DNA of 64,000 nucleotides from Segniliparus rotundus DSM 44985 (GTDB lineage: Bacteria; Actinomycetota; Actinomycetes; Mycobacteriales; Mycobacteriaceae): NCBI RefSeq assembly GCF_000092825.1, contig NC_014168.1, positions 1,727,946 to 1,791,945 of the forward strand. Direction: 5' to 3'. Made by a program: the position numbers and the translations under genes. Below the pieces are notes generated by a model. It was not told where the DNA came from. It was given only the letters and a program-made list of their open reading frames with translations, and did not search any database. Below, in pieces: positions 33,698-43,130 of the stretch (position 1 is its first letter; each line of letters opens with the position of its first letter).

Positions 33698-33997
33698 GTG
33701 GCACTCCTTATACCAGCCCCCGGGCGCGCACAGGATGTCTTCTCACACCATAAGCACTGCCACGCGGGGGATCTTGTTTGTCTATCGCGCTTCGCCCGAT
33801 CCAGAAGGACCGCCCGAGGCGGCATAGTCGCGTTTGCGTGGTCGTCGCGCACCGCCAGGCATCTGCCGCCAGCCGCGCGCCGACGACATCCACTATCGCA
33901 CATCTTTCGCGCAGCGCGCGCCATCCCCCGCCGCAACGATCGACGAAAGGGCTTGAGCGCCAGGTCAACGGGGCGCAGAGAATTTCGGGATACCGGG
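33698..33997. other. 300-bp intergenic region upstream of rne
   Basis: No convincing gene is seen. The part next to rne must hold its promoter and leader; RNase E leaders are known to be autoregulatory targets in other bacteria, but no specific structure could be recognised here. Confidence 0.4.
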
Positions 33998-34426
33998 TCA
34001 GTGCTGCGGGAAGAGGGTGAACTCTGGGAACCACAGCGCGATCTCCCGCTGGGCGGATTCCGGAGAGTCGGAGCCGTGCACCAAGTTGTTCTGCACAGTG
34101 AGCCCGAAGTCGCCTCGGATCGTGCCGGGCGCAGCGCTCTTCACGGGGTCTGTGCCGCCGATGATCTGCCGCATCGCCGCGATGGAGCCCTCCCCCTCGA
34201 CCACTGCGGCCACCATCGGGCCGGAGGTGATGAACTCGACGAGCGAGTCGAAAAACGGCCGCTCGGCGTGCTCGGCGTAATGCTCGCGGGCAATTTCCAC
34301 TTGCGCCACAAGCCGCTGCAGCGAAAGGATCTGCAGACCCTTGCGCTCGATGCGCCCCAGCACTTCGCCAATAAGGCCGCGGCGCACCGCGTCAGGTTTT
34401 ATCAACACCAAAGTCCGCTCAGTCAC
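33998..34426 (-). CDS. ndk: Nucleoside diphosphate kinase
   Basis: 142 aa. [20 protein letters not shown] at the start and [20 protein letters not shown] with the phosphohistidine (His in LVHGSD) near the end. It equilibrates NDP and NTP pools. Full length for the family (about 136-143). It is 24 bp downstream of the DUF4233 gene in the valS-folC-DUF4233-ndk run. Confidence 0.97.
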   Translation of the reverse strand: MTERTLVLIKPDAVRRGLIGEVLGRIERKGLQILSLQRLVAQVEIAREHYAEHAERPFFDSLVEFITSGPMVAAVVEGEGSIAAMRQIIGGTDPVKSAAPGTIRGDFGLTVQNNLVHGSDSPESAQREIALWFPEFTLFPQH

Positions 34427-34450
34427 GGATGACAGCTTAAAGCACGGCGC

Positions 34451-34855
34451 TCAGGTGTTGCCACGAGATCCCTGCGCCTTGCGCACGCCCCGCCGCATCC
34501 ACCACACGAGGGACCAGACCACCACGAAAACCAGGCCTGTGACGCCGATGGCCGGATGCAGGAGCCACCCCGCGACAAGGACGAACTGCAACCCGAAGTC
34601 CAGCGCGAACGCCCACGGCTTGGACTGCACCGCGCACGCCCAAAACAGCAGCGCCGCCGCGCACAGCACGAACACGGTCGGCAACCAGCTCGGCCCCGGA
34701 ATGTCGGAGAAGTTCACCGCCACGGGTATGGCGAGCAGCACAACGATCATTTCCAAGATCAGAATGCCGCTGCACACCCCCCGGAAACCCTTCCACGGGT
34801 CCGCTGGAGGGCTCGCGTCGTGGTCTGTTCCTCCGCTCTGGCCTGTTTCGCTCAT
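34451..34855 (-). CDS. DUF4233 membrane protein
   Basis: 134 aa with four hydrophobic helices: GILILEMIVVLLAIPVAVNF, LPTVFVLCAAALLFWACAVQ, WAFALDFGLQFVLVAGWLLH and VTGLVFVVVWSLVWWMRR. The family is found between folC and ndk across mycobacteria (Rv2446c position). Function unknown. Its start overlaps the folC stop (ATGA). Confidence 0.85.
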   Translation of the reverse strand: MSETGQSGGTDHDASPPADPWKGFRGVCSGILILEMIVVLLAIPVAVNFSDIPGPSWLPTVFVLCAAALLFWACAVQSKPWAFALDFGLQFVLVAGWLLHPAIGVTGLVFVVVWSLVWWMRRGVRKAQGSRGNT

Positions 34856-36243
34856 GCCGGGGCCAACCCGTGCAGGTCGCGTGCCGCCCCGGCAGTGACG
34901 ACGGACCCCGTGACGAGGACGCCCTCGCCTTTGAGCGCGGCAAGCTCTTTCGCAGTGCTCACCGCCTCGGCGAAGTCCGGCTGCACCACGACCCGTTTGG
35001 GCTCGAACACGGTGCGCGCCACTTCGGCGAGCGCATCTGCCGCAAGTGCTCTCGGCGAGCCGTTGTGCGTGATCACAACAGAAGACAGCGCCGGTTTGAG
35101 CGCTTCGAGCACCCCCCGCACGTCTTTGTCGCCCATGACGCTCAGGACTGCGTGGAAAGGCGTGTTCGGGAAATCCTCGGCGAGCGCGCCGGCGAGTGCT
35201 TGTGCGCCGTGGGGGTTGTGCGCGGCGTCCACCAGCACAAGGGGGTCCTGCGGCGCCGCGGGCATGCGTTCCAGCCTGCCTGGGGAGCGGGCGTTCGCGA
35301 AGCCTTCGAGCACGATGCTCTCGGCGAGGCCCCGATCAGGCCCGGCGCCGAAGAACGCCTCCACTGCCGCGAGTGCGAGCGACGCGTTCGCCGCCTGGTG
35401 CGGGCCGTAGAGAGGCAGGAAGACCTCCGGGTACACCGCGCCGAGGCCGCGCAGCCCGATCTGTTGGCCGCCGACCGCGAGCGCGCGTTCCGCGACGGCG
35501 AACTCGTGGCCCGCTCGGGCGAGCACTGCGCCCTCTTTCTCCACTTGGGCGAGAATCGAGCGCAGAGCGGCGGGGTGCTGCTCCGCCATGACCACGATCT
35601 GATCCTGGTCGCCCCCGCCCATCGGGTTCTTCGGAAGCCGTTTGATGATGCCCGCCTTCTCCCCCGCGATCACCGACAGGTCCGATCCGAGGTGCTCGAC
35701 GTGGTCGATCGAGACTGGCGCGATGACGGCGACCTGGCCGTTCACCACGTTCGTCGCGTCCCAGCGCCCGCCCATCCCCACTTCGACCACCGCGACGTCC
35801 ACCGGAGCTTCGGCGAAGACCGTGTACGCCATCGCGACCAGGACTTCGAACTTGCTCATCGCCGGGCCGCCCTGGGCCTTGGAGCTCTCATCGACGCGGA
35901 GCACGAAGGGCTCGATCTCCCGCCAGGCCGAGACGTACTGCTCCTCGGTGATCGGCTGATTGCCGAGGGAGATGCGCTCGACCGGGGATTGCAGGTGCGG
36001 GCTCAAAATACGGCCCGTGCGCAGCCCCGTCGTGCTCAGCAGGGCGTCGGCCATCCGTGTGGTCGACGTCTTGCCGTTGGTCCCCGCGATGTGGATCGAC
36101 GGGTAGGCGTGCTGCGGCGAGCCCAACAAGTCCATGAGCGCGGCGATGCGGCTCAAGCTCGGCTCGATCTTCGTTTCCGGCCAGCGGGCGTCGAGTTCGG
36201 CTTCGACCTGCTCGAACTCGGCGTGATCGGGTAGGCCCGTCAT
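34852..36243 (-). CDS. folC: Bifunctional folylpolyglutamate/dihydrofolate synthase
   Basis: 463 aa. Mur-ligase-type fold: SIHIAGTNGKTSTTRMADAL (P-loop), VAVVEVGMGGRWDATNVVNG, SIDHVEHLGSDLSVIAGEKA GI (the Lys is usually carbamylated) and VDAAHNPHGAQALAGAL in the C-terminal domain. It adds glutamate to folates. Start and stop both overlap neighbours by 4 bp (valS, DUF4233), so the four genes are one tight operon. Confidence 0.95.
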   Translation of the reverse strand: MTGLPDHAEFEQVEAELDARWPETKIEPSLSRIAALMDLLGSPQHAYPSIHIAGTNGKTSTTRMADALLSTTGLRTGRILSPHLQSPVERISLGNQPITEEQYVSAWREIEPFVLRVDESSKAQGGPAMSKFEVLVAMAYTVFAEAPVDVAVVEVGMGGRWDATNVVNGQVAVIAPVSIDHVEHLGSDLSVIAGEKAGIIKRLPKNPMGGGDQDQIVVMAEQHPAALRSILAQVEKEGAVLARAGHEFAVAERALAVGGQQIGLRGLGAVYPEVFLPLYGPHQAANASLALAAVEAFFGAGPDRGLAESIVLEGFANARSPGRLERMPAAPQDPLVLVDAAHNPHGAQALAGALAEDFPNTPFHAVLSVMGDKDVRGVLEALKPALSSVVITHNGSPRALAADALAEVARTVFEPKRVVVQPDFAEAVSTAKELAALKGEGVLVTGSVVTAGAARDLHGLAPA

Positions 36244-38948
36244 GCGGGGCCTGCCTCGTGCTCGGCGAGCAAGGCCGGGGCCTGTCCGCCTCCGACAGAC
36301 CGCAGCTTCGCCTCAAGCCGCTCGATCTCGGCCTTCGCCGTCTCATGCCGCGCGCGGATCTTCTCAACGATCTGCTCGGGGGCTTTGGCGAGGAAGGACT
36401 CGTCGGCGAGCTTCGCGCCCGTGCTGTCGAACTCTTTGCGTTGGGCGGCGACGTCCTTCGTCAAACGAGCCCGCAGCGCGTCCTCGTCCACAGTGCCCGA
36501 GAGGTCCAACCGGACGACGACCACGCCCGCCGCGAGCGACGACTCCACGGCCGCGGTCTGGTTGAAGCCTGCCTGGGGCGCCGAGACCCGCGCGAAGGAG
36601 CGGATCTGCTCCTCCCAGTCCGCCAGTCCCGCCTCGGAGAGGCCGTCAAGGCGGGCAGGTATGCGCTGGCCAGGCGGCAAGCCCTGCTCGGACCGGAAAC
36701 GGCGGATATCGGTGATGAGCGCCTGCACGTCCGCGACGCGGGAAAGCACCGGGGCCTCCGTCGCATAGGGCAGCTGCTCGGGCCAGGCCTGCGTCGCCAA
36801 AGTCTCCCCTGAGGCGAGGGAGCGCCACAGCATGTCGGTGACGAACGGCATGATCGGGTGCAGCAGGCGCAACAGCGTGTCGAGGACGCGCGCGAGCACC
36901 GCCCTGGTGCCGTGCGCGTTGTCCCCGGCCCCGACGGCTCCGGAGAGCTGGAGCTTCGCGATCTCCAAGTACCAGTCGCAGAACTCGTCCCAGGTGAATT
37001 GGTACAGAGCTTGGGCGGCCTTGGCGAACTCCCCGGCTTCCAGGGCGCTGTCCGTCTCGGCCCGCACCGCTTCCAGCCGGCCCAAGATCCAGCGGTCGGC
37101 CTCAGTGAGCGAGGCGTGGGCGGGATCGGAGCCGAAGCCGTCCGAGGCGCCGCTGAGCAAGGCGAACCGGGTCGCGTTGAAGAGCTTCGTGACGAAGTTG
37201 CGGGCCGCGATCGCGTTGGACTCGCCCAACGGCACATCGGAGCCGGGAACAACGCCGCGCAGCAAGGCGAACCGGGTCGCGTCCGCCCCGAACCGGTCGA
37301 GCCAATCCAGGGGGTTGATCACATTCCCCTTGGTCTTGCTCATCTTCTGGCCTTTTTCGTCGCGGACCAGCCCGTGGAACCAAAGTTGGCGGAACGGCGC
37401 CTGCGCGAGGGGGCGCTGCGCCTGCGCCGCCGACTGGCCCGCGCGGCTCGCCCAGCCGCCGAACATGGCCATCCGCACTGCCCAGAAAAAGAGGATGTCA
37501 TACCCGGTGACCAGCAAGCTCACCGGGTAGAAGGCCGCAAGCTCCGGCGTTTCCTCGGGCCAGCCGAGCGTCGCGAAAGCCCAGAGGCCGGAGGAGAACC
37601 AGGTGTCGAGCACGTCTTCCTCTTGCGTCCAGCCCTCGGGTATCTCCTCGTCGTGGCCGAAACAGCGGACCTCGCCCGCAGGGCCGTACCAGACCGGGAT
37701 CCGGTGCCCCCACCACAGTTGGCGCGAGACGCACCAGTCACGCATGTTGTCGGTCCATTCGAACCAGCGCGCGGCGAGCCCCTCCGGGACGATCGGCATG
37801 GCCCCGGAGCGAACTTGCTCGCCCGCCGCCTTCGCGAGAGACTCGGTTTTCACGAACCATTGCAGCGAAAGCCTCGGCTCGACCGGCTCCCCGCCGCGCT
37901 CGGAATGCCCGACGCTGTGCTTGTAGGGGCGCACCTCGGCGACCACGCGCCCTTGCTCCGCGAGTTCGAGGCGAATGGCTTTGCGGGCTTGGAAACGGTC
38001 CATCCCGTCGAACCGGGTGCCGGTGCCGTCGATCCTGCCGTCCTCGTCCATGATCGTGAGCATTGCGAGGCCGTGGCGCTGCGCGAGCTCGAAGTCGTTG
38101 GGATCGTGCGCCGGTGTGATCTTCACCGCGCCGGTGCCGAACTCGGGATCGACATGCGAGTCCGCGACGATGGACAACGCCCGGTCGACCAGCGGGTGCG
38201 GCAGAGTCGTGCCGACCAAGTGGCGGTAGCGCTCGTCGTCGGGATGCACGGCCACCGCGATGTCGCCGAGCATCGTCTCGACGCGAGTGGTCGCGACGAC
38301 GATGTGCGGCTCGTCGTCGCGCAGCGAGCCGTAGCGCAGCGAGACGAGTTCGCCGTCCACCTCTTTGTGGACCACCTCAGCGTCGGAGATCGCGGTGCGC
38401 TGTTTGGGCGACCAGTTCACAAGCCGCTCGGCCTGATAGACCAGGCCCGCGTCGAACAGCTGCTTGAAGATGGTGCGCACGGCCTTGACCATGCCGTCGT
38501 CCATGGTGAAGCGCTCCCGGCTCCAGTCCACGGAGTCCCCGAGACGGCGCATCTGCGCAGAGATATTCCCCCGGACTTCTTCTTTCCACGCGAAAGCCCG
38601 CGCCAGGAACGCCTCGCGTCCAAGCTCGTGCCGATTCGTGCCCTCGTCGGCGAGCTGGCGCTCGATCGCGGCTTGTGTGGCGATCGAGGCATGGTCGAAC
38701 CCAGGCAAGTACAGGACCTCGAATCCCTGCATGCGCTTGCGTCTGCACACCGCGTCCATGACCGCGTGTTCCATCGCGTGGCCGACGTGGAGATTGCCGG
38801 TGACGTTCGGCGGCGGGACGACAATGGAGAACTTGGGCTTCTCGCTCGCAGGGTCGGCGGTGAAAAGGCCAGCCTCCTGCCAGCGCAGAGAGATTTCTTC
38901 TTCGTGGGCCGACGGCTCCCAGGCGGCAGGCAGATCAGTGTTGGGCAC
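36240..38948 (-). CDS. valS: Valyl-tRNA synthetase
   Basis: 902 aa. Class I signatures: PPNVTGNLHVGHAMEHAVMD (HIGH) and KMSKTKGNVINPLDW (KMSKS); the CP1 editing domain lies between (about 170-400) and the C-terminal coiled coil (ARLTKDVAAQRKEFDSTGAK ... KAEIERLEAKLRS) contacts tRNA. Head of the valS-folC-DUF4233-ndk operon. Confidence 0.97.
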   Translation of the reverse strand: MPNTDLPAAWEPSAHEEEISLRWQEAGLFTADPASEKPKFSIVVPPPNVTGNLHVGHAMEHAVMDAVCRRKRMQGFEVLYLPGFDHASIATQAAIERQLADEGTNRHELGREAFLARAFAWKEEVRGNISAQMRRLGDSVDWSRERFTMDDGMVKAVRTIFKQLFDAGLVYQAERLVNWSPKQRTAISDAEVVHKEVDGELVSLRYGSLRDDEPHIVVATTRVETMLGDIAVAVHPDDERYRHLVGTTLPHPLVDRALSIVADSHVDPEFGTGAVKITPAHDPNDFELAQRHGLAMLTIMDEDGRIDGTGTRFDGMDRFQARKAIRLELAEQGRVVAEVRPYKHSVGHSERGGEPVEPRLSLQWFVKTESLAKAAGEQVRSGAMPIVPEGLAARWFEWTDNMRDWCVSRQLWWGHRIPVWYGPAGEVRCFGHDEEIPEGWTQEEDVLDTWFSSGLWAFATLGWPEETPELAAFYPVSLLVTGYDILFFWAVRMAMFGGWASRAGQSAAQAQRPLAQAPFRQLWFHGLVRDEKGQKMSKTKGNVINPLDWLDRFGADATRFALLRGVVPGSDVPLGESNAIAARNFVTKLFNATRFALLSGASDGFGSDPAHASLTEADRWILGRLEAVRAETDSALEAGEFAKAAQALYQFTWDEFCDWYLEIAKLQLSGAVGAGDNAHGTRAVLARVLDTLLRLLHPIMPFVTDMLWRSLASGETLATQAWPEQLPYATEAPVLSRVADVQALITDIRRFRSEQGLPPGQRIPARLDGLSEAGLADWEEQIRSFARVSAPQAGFNQTAAVESSLAAGVVVVRLDLSGTVDEDALRARLTKDVAAQRKEFDSTGAKLADESFLAKAPEQIVEKIRARHETAKAEIERLEAKLRSVGGGQAPALLAEHEAGPA

Positions 38949-39133
38949 CGGAGGATTCTACTCGCCGCCGCCGCGAGCAGGAAGCGCTCGTGGGGCACAC
39001 ATCGTCTCTCCAGCCCCGCGCGAGTTTCCAACCCCGCGGAGCCTCTCACGGCAAGGTCATGGGCCGGGCTCGAATGCGTAACAGTCCCAGAAACCCCTCG
39101 CGCCGCAGCAGCCCCAGAGGTTTCACTCGTTCT

Positions 39134-39742
39134 ATGAGTCAACATTCGTCTTTTCTCGCGCTGTTCGCCGTGTGCGCGGCAAGCGCGTCATTCGCCGCTC
39201 CGCAGGCCGAGGCCGCCCCGGCCGACCCCGGGTGCGCGTCGCTGCAACAGTTGGGCCCGGACCTGACCGACGCGATGACCAAGCTCAACTCGTTCACCAG
39301 CACTGTGAGCCAGCTGCCAGGGCAATACCAGCAGACCAACCTCTTGGGCATGGTCCAGAACGTGGGGGCGGCGGGCCAACAAGCCACGGAAGTGACGGAC
39401 TCGCTGCACCGTGTCAGCGACGACCTCCAAGACGCCGAGGACAGCACCCAAGACTCCGGGTTGCGCGATTCCCTCGAACAAATGTCCGGCACCGTCAACC
39501 AGGCCGCCGAGGACGTGGGGGCCTACGCGAACCCGTTCGCGCAACGACCGGACACCAGCAAGCTGACCTCGCTCGCCGTGCAAGCCGGGGCGCAGATGGT
39601 GGGCTACCAGATCAACTACACCCGCGTCTGCGGCATCAGTTTCGGCAACCAGACCCTCGTCCCCGGCAACCAGACGCCAGCCGCCCCGAGCCAAAACTCT
39701 GCGCCCCCCGCTCCGCAACCGGAGTCGCAGCCAGAGCCCTGA
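39134..39742 (+). CDS. Secreted helical protein of unknown function
   Basis: 202 aa from ATG 39134 (MSQHSSFLALFAVCAASASF AAPQAEAAPADPG): signal peptide with AxA cleavage near 26. The body is alpha-helical and rich in Gln, Thr, Ser and Asp (LTDAMTKLNSFTSTVSQLPG QYQQTNLL, VNQAAEDVGAYANPFAQ), with two Cys that may pair, and a Pro/Gln/Ser tail (PAAPSQNSAPPAPQPESQPE P). Family not recognised. An upstream in-frame start gives a long Arg-rich extension that would hide the signal peptide. It converges on the S9 peptidase. Confidence 0.6.
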   Translation: MSQHSSFLALFAVCAASASFAAPQAEAAPADPGCASLQQLGPDLTDAMTKLNSFTSTVSQLPGQYQQTNLLGMVQNVGAAGQQATEVTDSLHRVSDDLQDAEDSTQDSGLRDSLEQMSGTVNQAAEDVGAYANPFAQRPDTSKLTSLAVQAGAQMVGYQINYTRVCGISFGNQTLVPGNQTPAAPSQNSAPPAPQPESQPEP

Positions 39743-39749
39743 CCTGCAG

Positions 39750-41807
39750 CTACCGGCATAAAACCGCGGGGATCGGACTTGGGCCGCCGCGACGAACATG
39801 CTCGTCAAGAAAAGCGAGCACGACCTGGTACCAGAGCTTCGCGTGCTGCGGTGAGAGCACCCAGTGGTTCTCGTTCGGGAAAGAGAGGAAGCGGTGCGGG
39901 GTGAGCCCGTCTTTCCCGGGGCCCAGCGGGGAACGCGACATGAGGTCCCACCACAGCCGCAATCCCTCGCCGACTGGCACCCGGTAGTCCTTGTCGCCGT
40001 GGATCACGAGCATCGGGGTGCGGATGTTTTCGGCGTGCAGGTGCGGCGAGTTCGCCAGGGCCATCTGCGGTGTCATTTCCCGCAGCCAGTAGGAGCTGTC
40101 GTCGGTGGTCGCCCCGAACTGGTCGAGAGCCCACAAAGAGGCATGGGTGACGACGGCGCGGAACCGGTCGGTGTGCCCCGCGATCCAATTGGCCATATAG
40201 CCGCCGAAGGACCCGCCCATCGCCGCGGCGCGTGTCGCGTCGACACGAGGGTGCTCCAGCGCGGTGTCGACCGCGGCCATGAGGTCCGTGTACGGCGCGC
40301 CGCCCCAATCGCCCCAACCGCGCTGGAGGAACGACTGCCCGTATCCAGTGGAGAGCGCGGGGTCGGGAAGCAGCAGCGCATAGCCCTTCGCGGCCAAAAG
40401 CCACGGGTTCCACCGCCACGACCATGCGTTCCAGCTGGACAGCGGGCCGCCGTGCACCCACAGCACCAACGGGGCCTTGTCCGCACCCGCGGGCAGCACC
40501 AGCCACGACCGCACACGCTCCCCCGTCGGCAGAACGGTTGTGAGTTCCTCCAAAGTCCCCGGCAACGCGCGTTCCGGCGAAGGCGAGGGCAATTCGGCGA
40601 CCGACCCGTCCGCCGCGACGCGCACCGGGTGCGGGGCGCGCAAAAACGAGGAGCGCAGCGCGAAGACAGATCCGTCCTGAGTCGGCGCGATGCAGCTGTA
40701 CGCGAAATCGTCGCTGGTGATCCGCGTCGGCTCTGCCCCGTCTCCAGCGCTGTCCAACACCACCCGGAACAACGGGGCCCGGCCCTGTTCGTCCGCGCCG
40801 ACGAACAACGCCTCGCCGTCGGGCGACCAGGCGATGGCGTTGGGCCACAGATCCCATCGCGGCGCGAGCTGGCGCGTCTTGCCGTCTCGGAGCGACAACA
40901 GATGGAGGGTGCGGCGCGGGGCTCGCTGCGGGCTGGCGAGGCTTTCGCGCACATACGCCACCTGCGTGCGGTCGGGAGAAATCTTCGGCGAAACGAGGTC
41001 GCCCTCGGGATCGTCGAGCAGCACACGGGTCTGCCCGGTCGCGACATCGACGTGCGCCAGCACCGACCGGCTCGACCCGCGTTCGCCGGGGACGACGAAG
41101 CCGGTGACCAGAAAACTCCCGTCACCAGCGAGGTCCGCGCTCGTCTCGCGCAGGCCGCCGCCGGTGATGTGCGAGCCGACCGGGGGCGGAGTGCGGTCGA
41201 GAGGCGCGGCGCCGATGCGGCGAATCGCCCACAGGCGGGGCGCTTCTGGCCCGAGTTCGTGGTCCCAGAACCTGACCGGGTAGCCCGTGTGCAGCACTGC
41301 CGAGACCTTGCTCTCCCTGCGCAACGCGCGGAGCCTTTCGTCCTCAGCGAGATCGCCCGCGCCGGAAAGCGTCGCGGCGGTCACGACGAAGGTCTCCGCC
41401 GCGGCGGCCGGGAGGACGGCGCTCGCCGATCCGGGAAATTTCGCGACCTCGCTCGCCTCGCCGCCTTCGGCAGGAAGGCGCCACACCGACACGGGCGGGT
41501 CCTGGCCTCCCTCCGCGGAACCGCGCGAGCTGAGGAACAGCAACGAGCCGTCCGCCGCGAACACGGGGGCGGACTCGCCCCGCTCAGAGAAAGAGATCCG
41601 CCTCGAGCTGCGTTCTCCCGCTGGATCTGCCTCCCACAGGGCGCAGACGAATGCCGTTTTCTTCTCATCGAGTTGGGACACCGCGAGCACCACTCGTGAG
41701 CCGTCGCGGGACACGGCCAGAGCGGACACCCGGGGAAGGGCGAGATATGCGTCGAGTTCGTGCCACGGCGTGGGATTCTGCGACGCCGCGTCCTGCGTGT
41801 CCGTCAT
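39750..41807 (-). CDS. S9 family (prolyl oligopeptidase/acylaminoacyl) peptidase
   Basis: 685 aa. An N-terminal beta-propeller (about 1-410, with repeated SPDG and DGS blades) covers a C-terminal alpha/beta hydrolase: LWVHGGP, AAMGGSFGGYMANW with the nucleophilic Ser, VIHGDKDYRVP with the Asp, and NENHWV with the His. The GGSFGGY form is typical of S9C enzymes, which trim N-terminal residues from short peptides. No signal peptide, so it is cytoplasmic. The start overlaps the mobA stop (ATGA). Confidence 0.9.
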   Translation of the reverse strand: MTDTQDAASQNPTPWHELDAYLALPRVSALAVSRDGSRVVLAVSQLDEKKTAFVCALWEADPAGERSSRRISFSERGESAPVFAADGSLLFLSSRGSAEGGQDPPVSVWRLPAEGGEASEVAKFPGSASAVLPAAAAETFVVTAATLSGAGDLAEDERLRALRRESKVSAVLHTGYPVRFWDHELGPEAPRLWAIRRIGAAPLDRTPPPVGSHITGGGLRETSADLAGDGSFLVTGFVVPGERGSSRSVLAHVDVATGQTRVLLDDPEGDLVSPKISPDRTQVAYVRESLASPQRAPRRTLHLLSLRDGKTRQLAPRWDLWPNAIAWSPDGEALFVGADEQGRAPLFRVVLDSAGDGAEPTRITSDDFAYSCIAPTQDGSVFALRSSFLRAPHPVRVAADGSVAELPSPSPERALPGTLEELTTVLPTGERVRSWLVLPAGADKAPLVLWVHGGPLSSWNAWSWRWNPWLLAAKGYALLLPDPALSTGYGQSFLQRGWGDWGGAPYTDLMAAVDTALEHPRVDATRAAAMGGSFGGYMANWIAGHTDRFRAVVTHASLWALDQFGATTDDSSYWLREMTPQMALANSPHLHAENIRTPMLVIHGDKDYRVPVGEGLRLWWDLMSRSPLGPGKDGLTPHRFLSFPNENHWVLSPQHAKLWYQVVLAFLDEHVRRGGPSPIPAVLCR

Positions 41808-42454
41808 AGCTGCGAGCGTAGCCGCGCGATCGCGTCCCATTCTTGCGGGGTGTTGACATTGCTGAGCGCGAATGGTTCTTTGACCATTATTTTCCTGGTG
41901 TCGCGCGCGTCGAGGAACCGCATCATCCCGCGTTCTCCCCGATCCAACGCGCGCGTGGCCGGTTCGGCCAGCGCCGTCGAATACACGCCGACGAGCGGAT
42001 GCGTCCTCGTCTCGTCGGCTGCGATGACTGCTTCGACGGGGTCGGCGTCGAAAGCCGCCAGCAGCTCGCGGACCACTGCGGCGGTGATGAGCGGCAGGTC
42101 CGCGGAAAGCACCGCCGCGCGCGCGGCTCCATGACCGCGCGCGGCGGCAAGACCTGTGGCCACGCCCCGCAGCGGACCTTGCCCCGCAACATCGTCGGAG
42201 AGCACGAGAACGCCCTCCGGAACCGGGCGCGTGGTCTCGCCGAGGACGGCGAACACCATCTGGCACGACGCTCTGAGCGCATCGCACGAGCGCGCCAGCA
42301 GCGTCTTCCCGCCGAGGACAAACTGTGTTTTGTCCGATCCCATGCGGCGGGACTCGCCGCCCGCGAGGACGATCCCAGCAGTGCTGGTCGCAGCCTTGGC
42401 GCTGTCCGGCGCGCGTGCGCGCGCAAACGCGGAGGAGTCCCTCGGACTGCTCAT
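41804..42454 (-). CDS. mobA: Molybdenum cofactor guanylyltransferase-like protein
   Basis: 216 aa. GIVLAGGESRRMGSDKTQFV LGGKTLL is the nucleotide-binding LAGGxSxRMGxDK signature of MobA, followed by VLSADLPLI (metal-binding Asp) and TRTHPLVGVYSTAL. It would attach GMP to molybdopterin. The family also contains CofC/IspD-like enzymes, but the signature fits MobA best. No molybdoenzyme is encoded in the window. Confidence 0.85.
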   Translation of the reverse strand: MSSPRDSSAFARARAPDSAKAATSTAGIVLAGGESRRMGSDKTQFVLGGKTLLARSCDALRASCQMVFAVLGETTRPVPEGVLVLSDDVAGQGPLRGVATGLAAARGHGAARAAVLSADLPLITAAVVRELLAAFDADPVEAVIAADETRTHPLVGVYSTALAEPATRALDRGERGMMRFLDARDTRKIMVKEPFALSNVNTPQEWDAIARLRSQL

Positions 42455-42625
42455 TGCAGGACTATAGCAAACTTCGACACGGTTCTAGGCTGAAGCCGCC
42501 TCACCGGAGCAACACGTCCGGAACTGGGAATTTCCCCCTCCGCGGGCGCGTTCGCGTATCATTGGGGGACAGGGACCCGGGCGGTGCGCCGTCCCGCCCC
42601 AGATTCGACCTCAAGGAGCAGGAAC

Positions 42626-42970
42626 ATGGCTGATCGAGTATTGCGCGGGTCGAGGCTCGGAGCGGTGAGCTACGAGACCGACCGCAACCACGACTTGGCG
42701 CCGAGGCGGATGGCGAAGTACCGCACGGAGAACGGCGAGGAGTTCGTCGTGCCGTTCGCCGACGAGGCCGAGATCCCCCCGACCTGGTTGTGCAAGAACG
42801 GCCAAGAGGGCTACCTGGTCGAAGGCGACAATGTCGAAGTCAAGAAGCAGAAGCCGCCCCGCACCCACTGGGACATGCTGTTGGAGCGCCGCACGACCGA
42901 GGAGCTCGAGGAGCTTTTGAAGGAGCGGCTCGACTTCCTGAAGCAGAAGCGCCGCGTCACCGGGGTGTGA
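42626..42970 (+). CDS. rbpA: RNA polymerase-binding protein RbpA
   Basis: 114 aa: MADRVLRGSRLGAVSYETDR, AKYRTENGEEFVVPFADEAE IPPTWLCKNG and the C-terminal sigma-interaction helix RRTTEELEELLKERLDFLKQ KRR. RbpA stabilises open complexes with group I and II sigma factors and is specific to Actinobacteria. AAGGAG at 42613-42618 sets the start. TATCAT at 42557-42562 is a possible -10. It is convergent with ppm1, as in M. tuberculosis (Rv2050/Rv2051c). Confidence 0.97.
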   Translation: MADRVLRGSRLGAVSYETDRNHDLAPRRMAKYRTENGEEFVVPFADEAEIPPTWLCKNGQEGYLVEGDNVEVKKQKPPRTHWDMLLERRTTEELEELLKERLDFLKQKRRVTGV

Positions 42971-43130
42971 GCGGCCGCGCGCCTGCGCATTCGTCCTCCA
43001 CCGTTCGCATTGCGGCGCAACGGGCGGCTGTGGGAAACGCGCGCAGGAACGGGGCTTTTTCCGGATCAGAGCTGTTGCCGTCGGCCCTGCCCTGTTGTCT
43101 TGCCCGAATCGGCAGTTGCGCCCGACCCCG

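Noticed and set aside
32879-34432. 517-codon plus-strand frame opposite rne and ndk
   Set aside because: Composition is the reverse complement of RNase E low-complexity DNA; not a gene.
36858-39137. 759-codon plus-strand frame opposite valS
   Set aside because: Shadow of valS; no recognisable motif.
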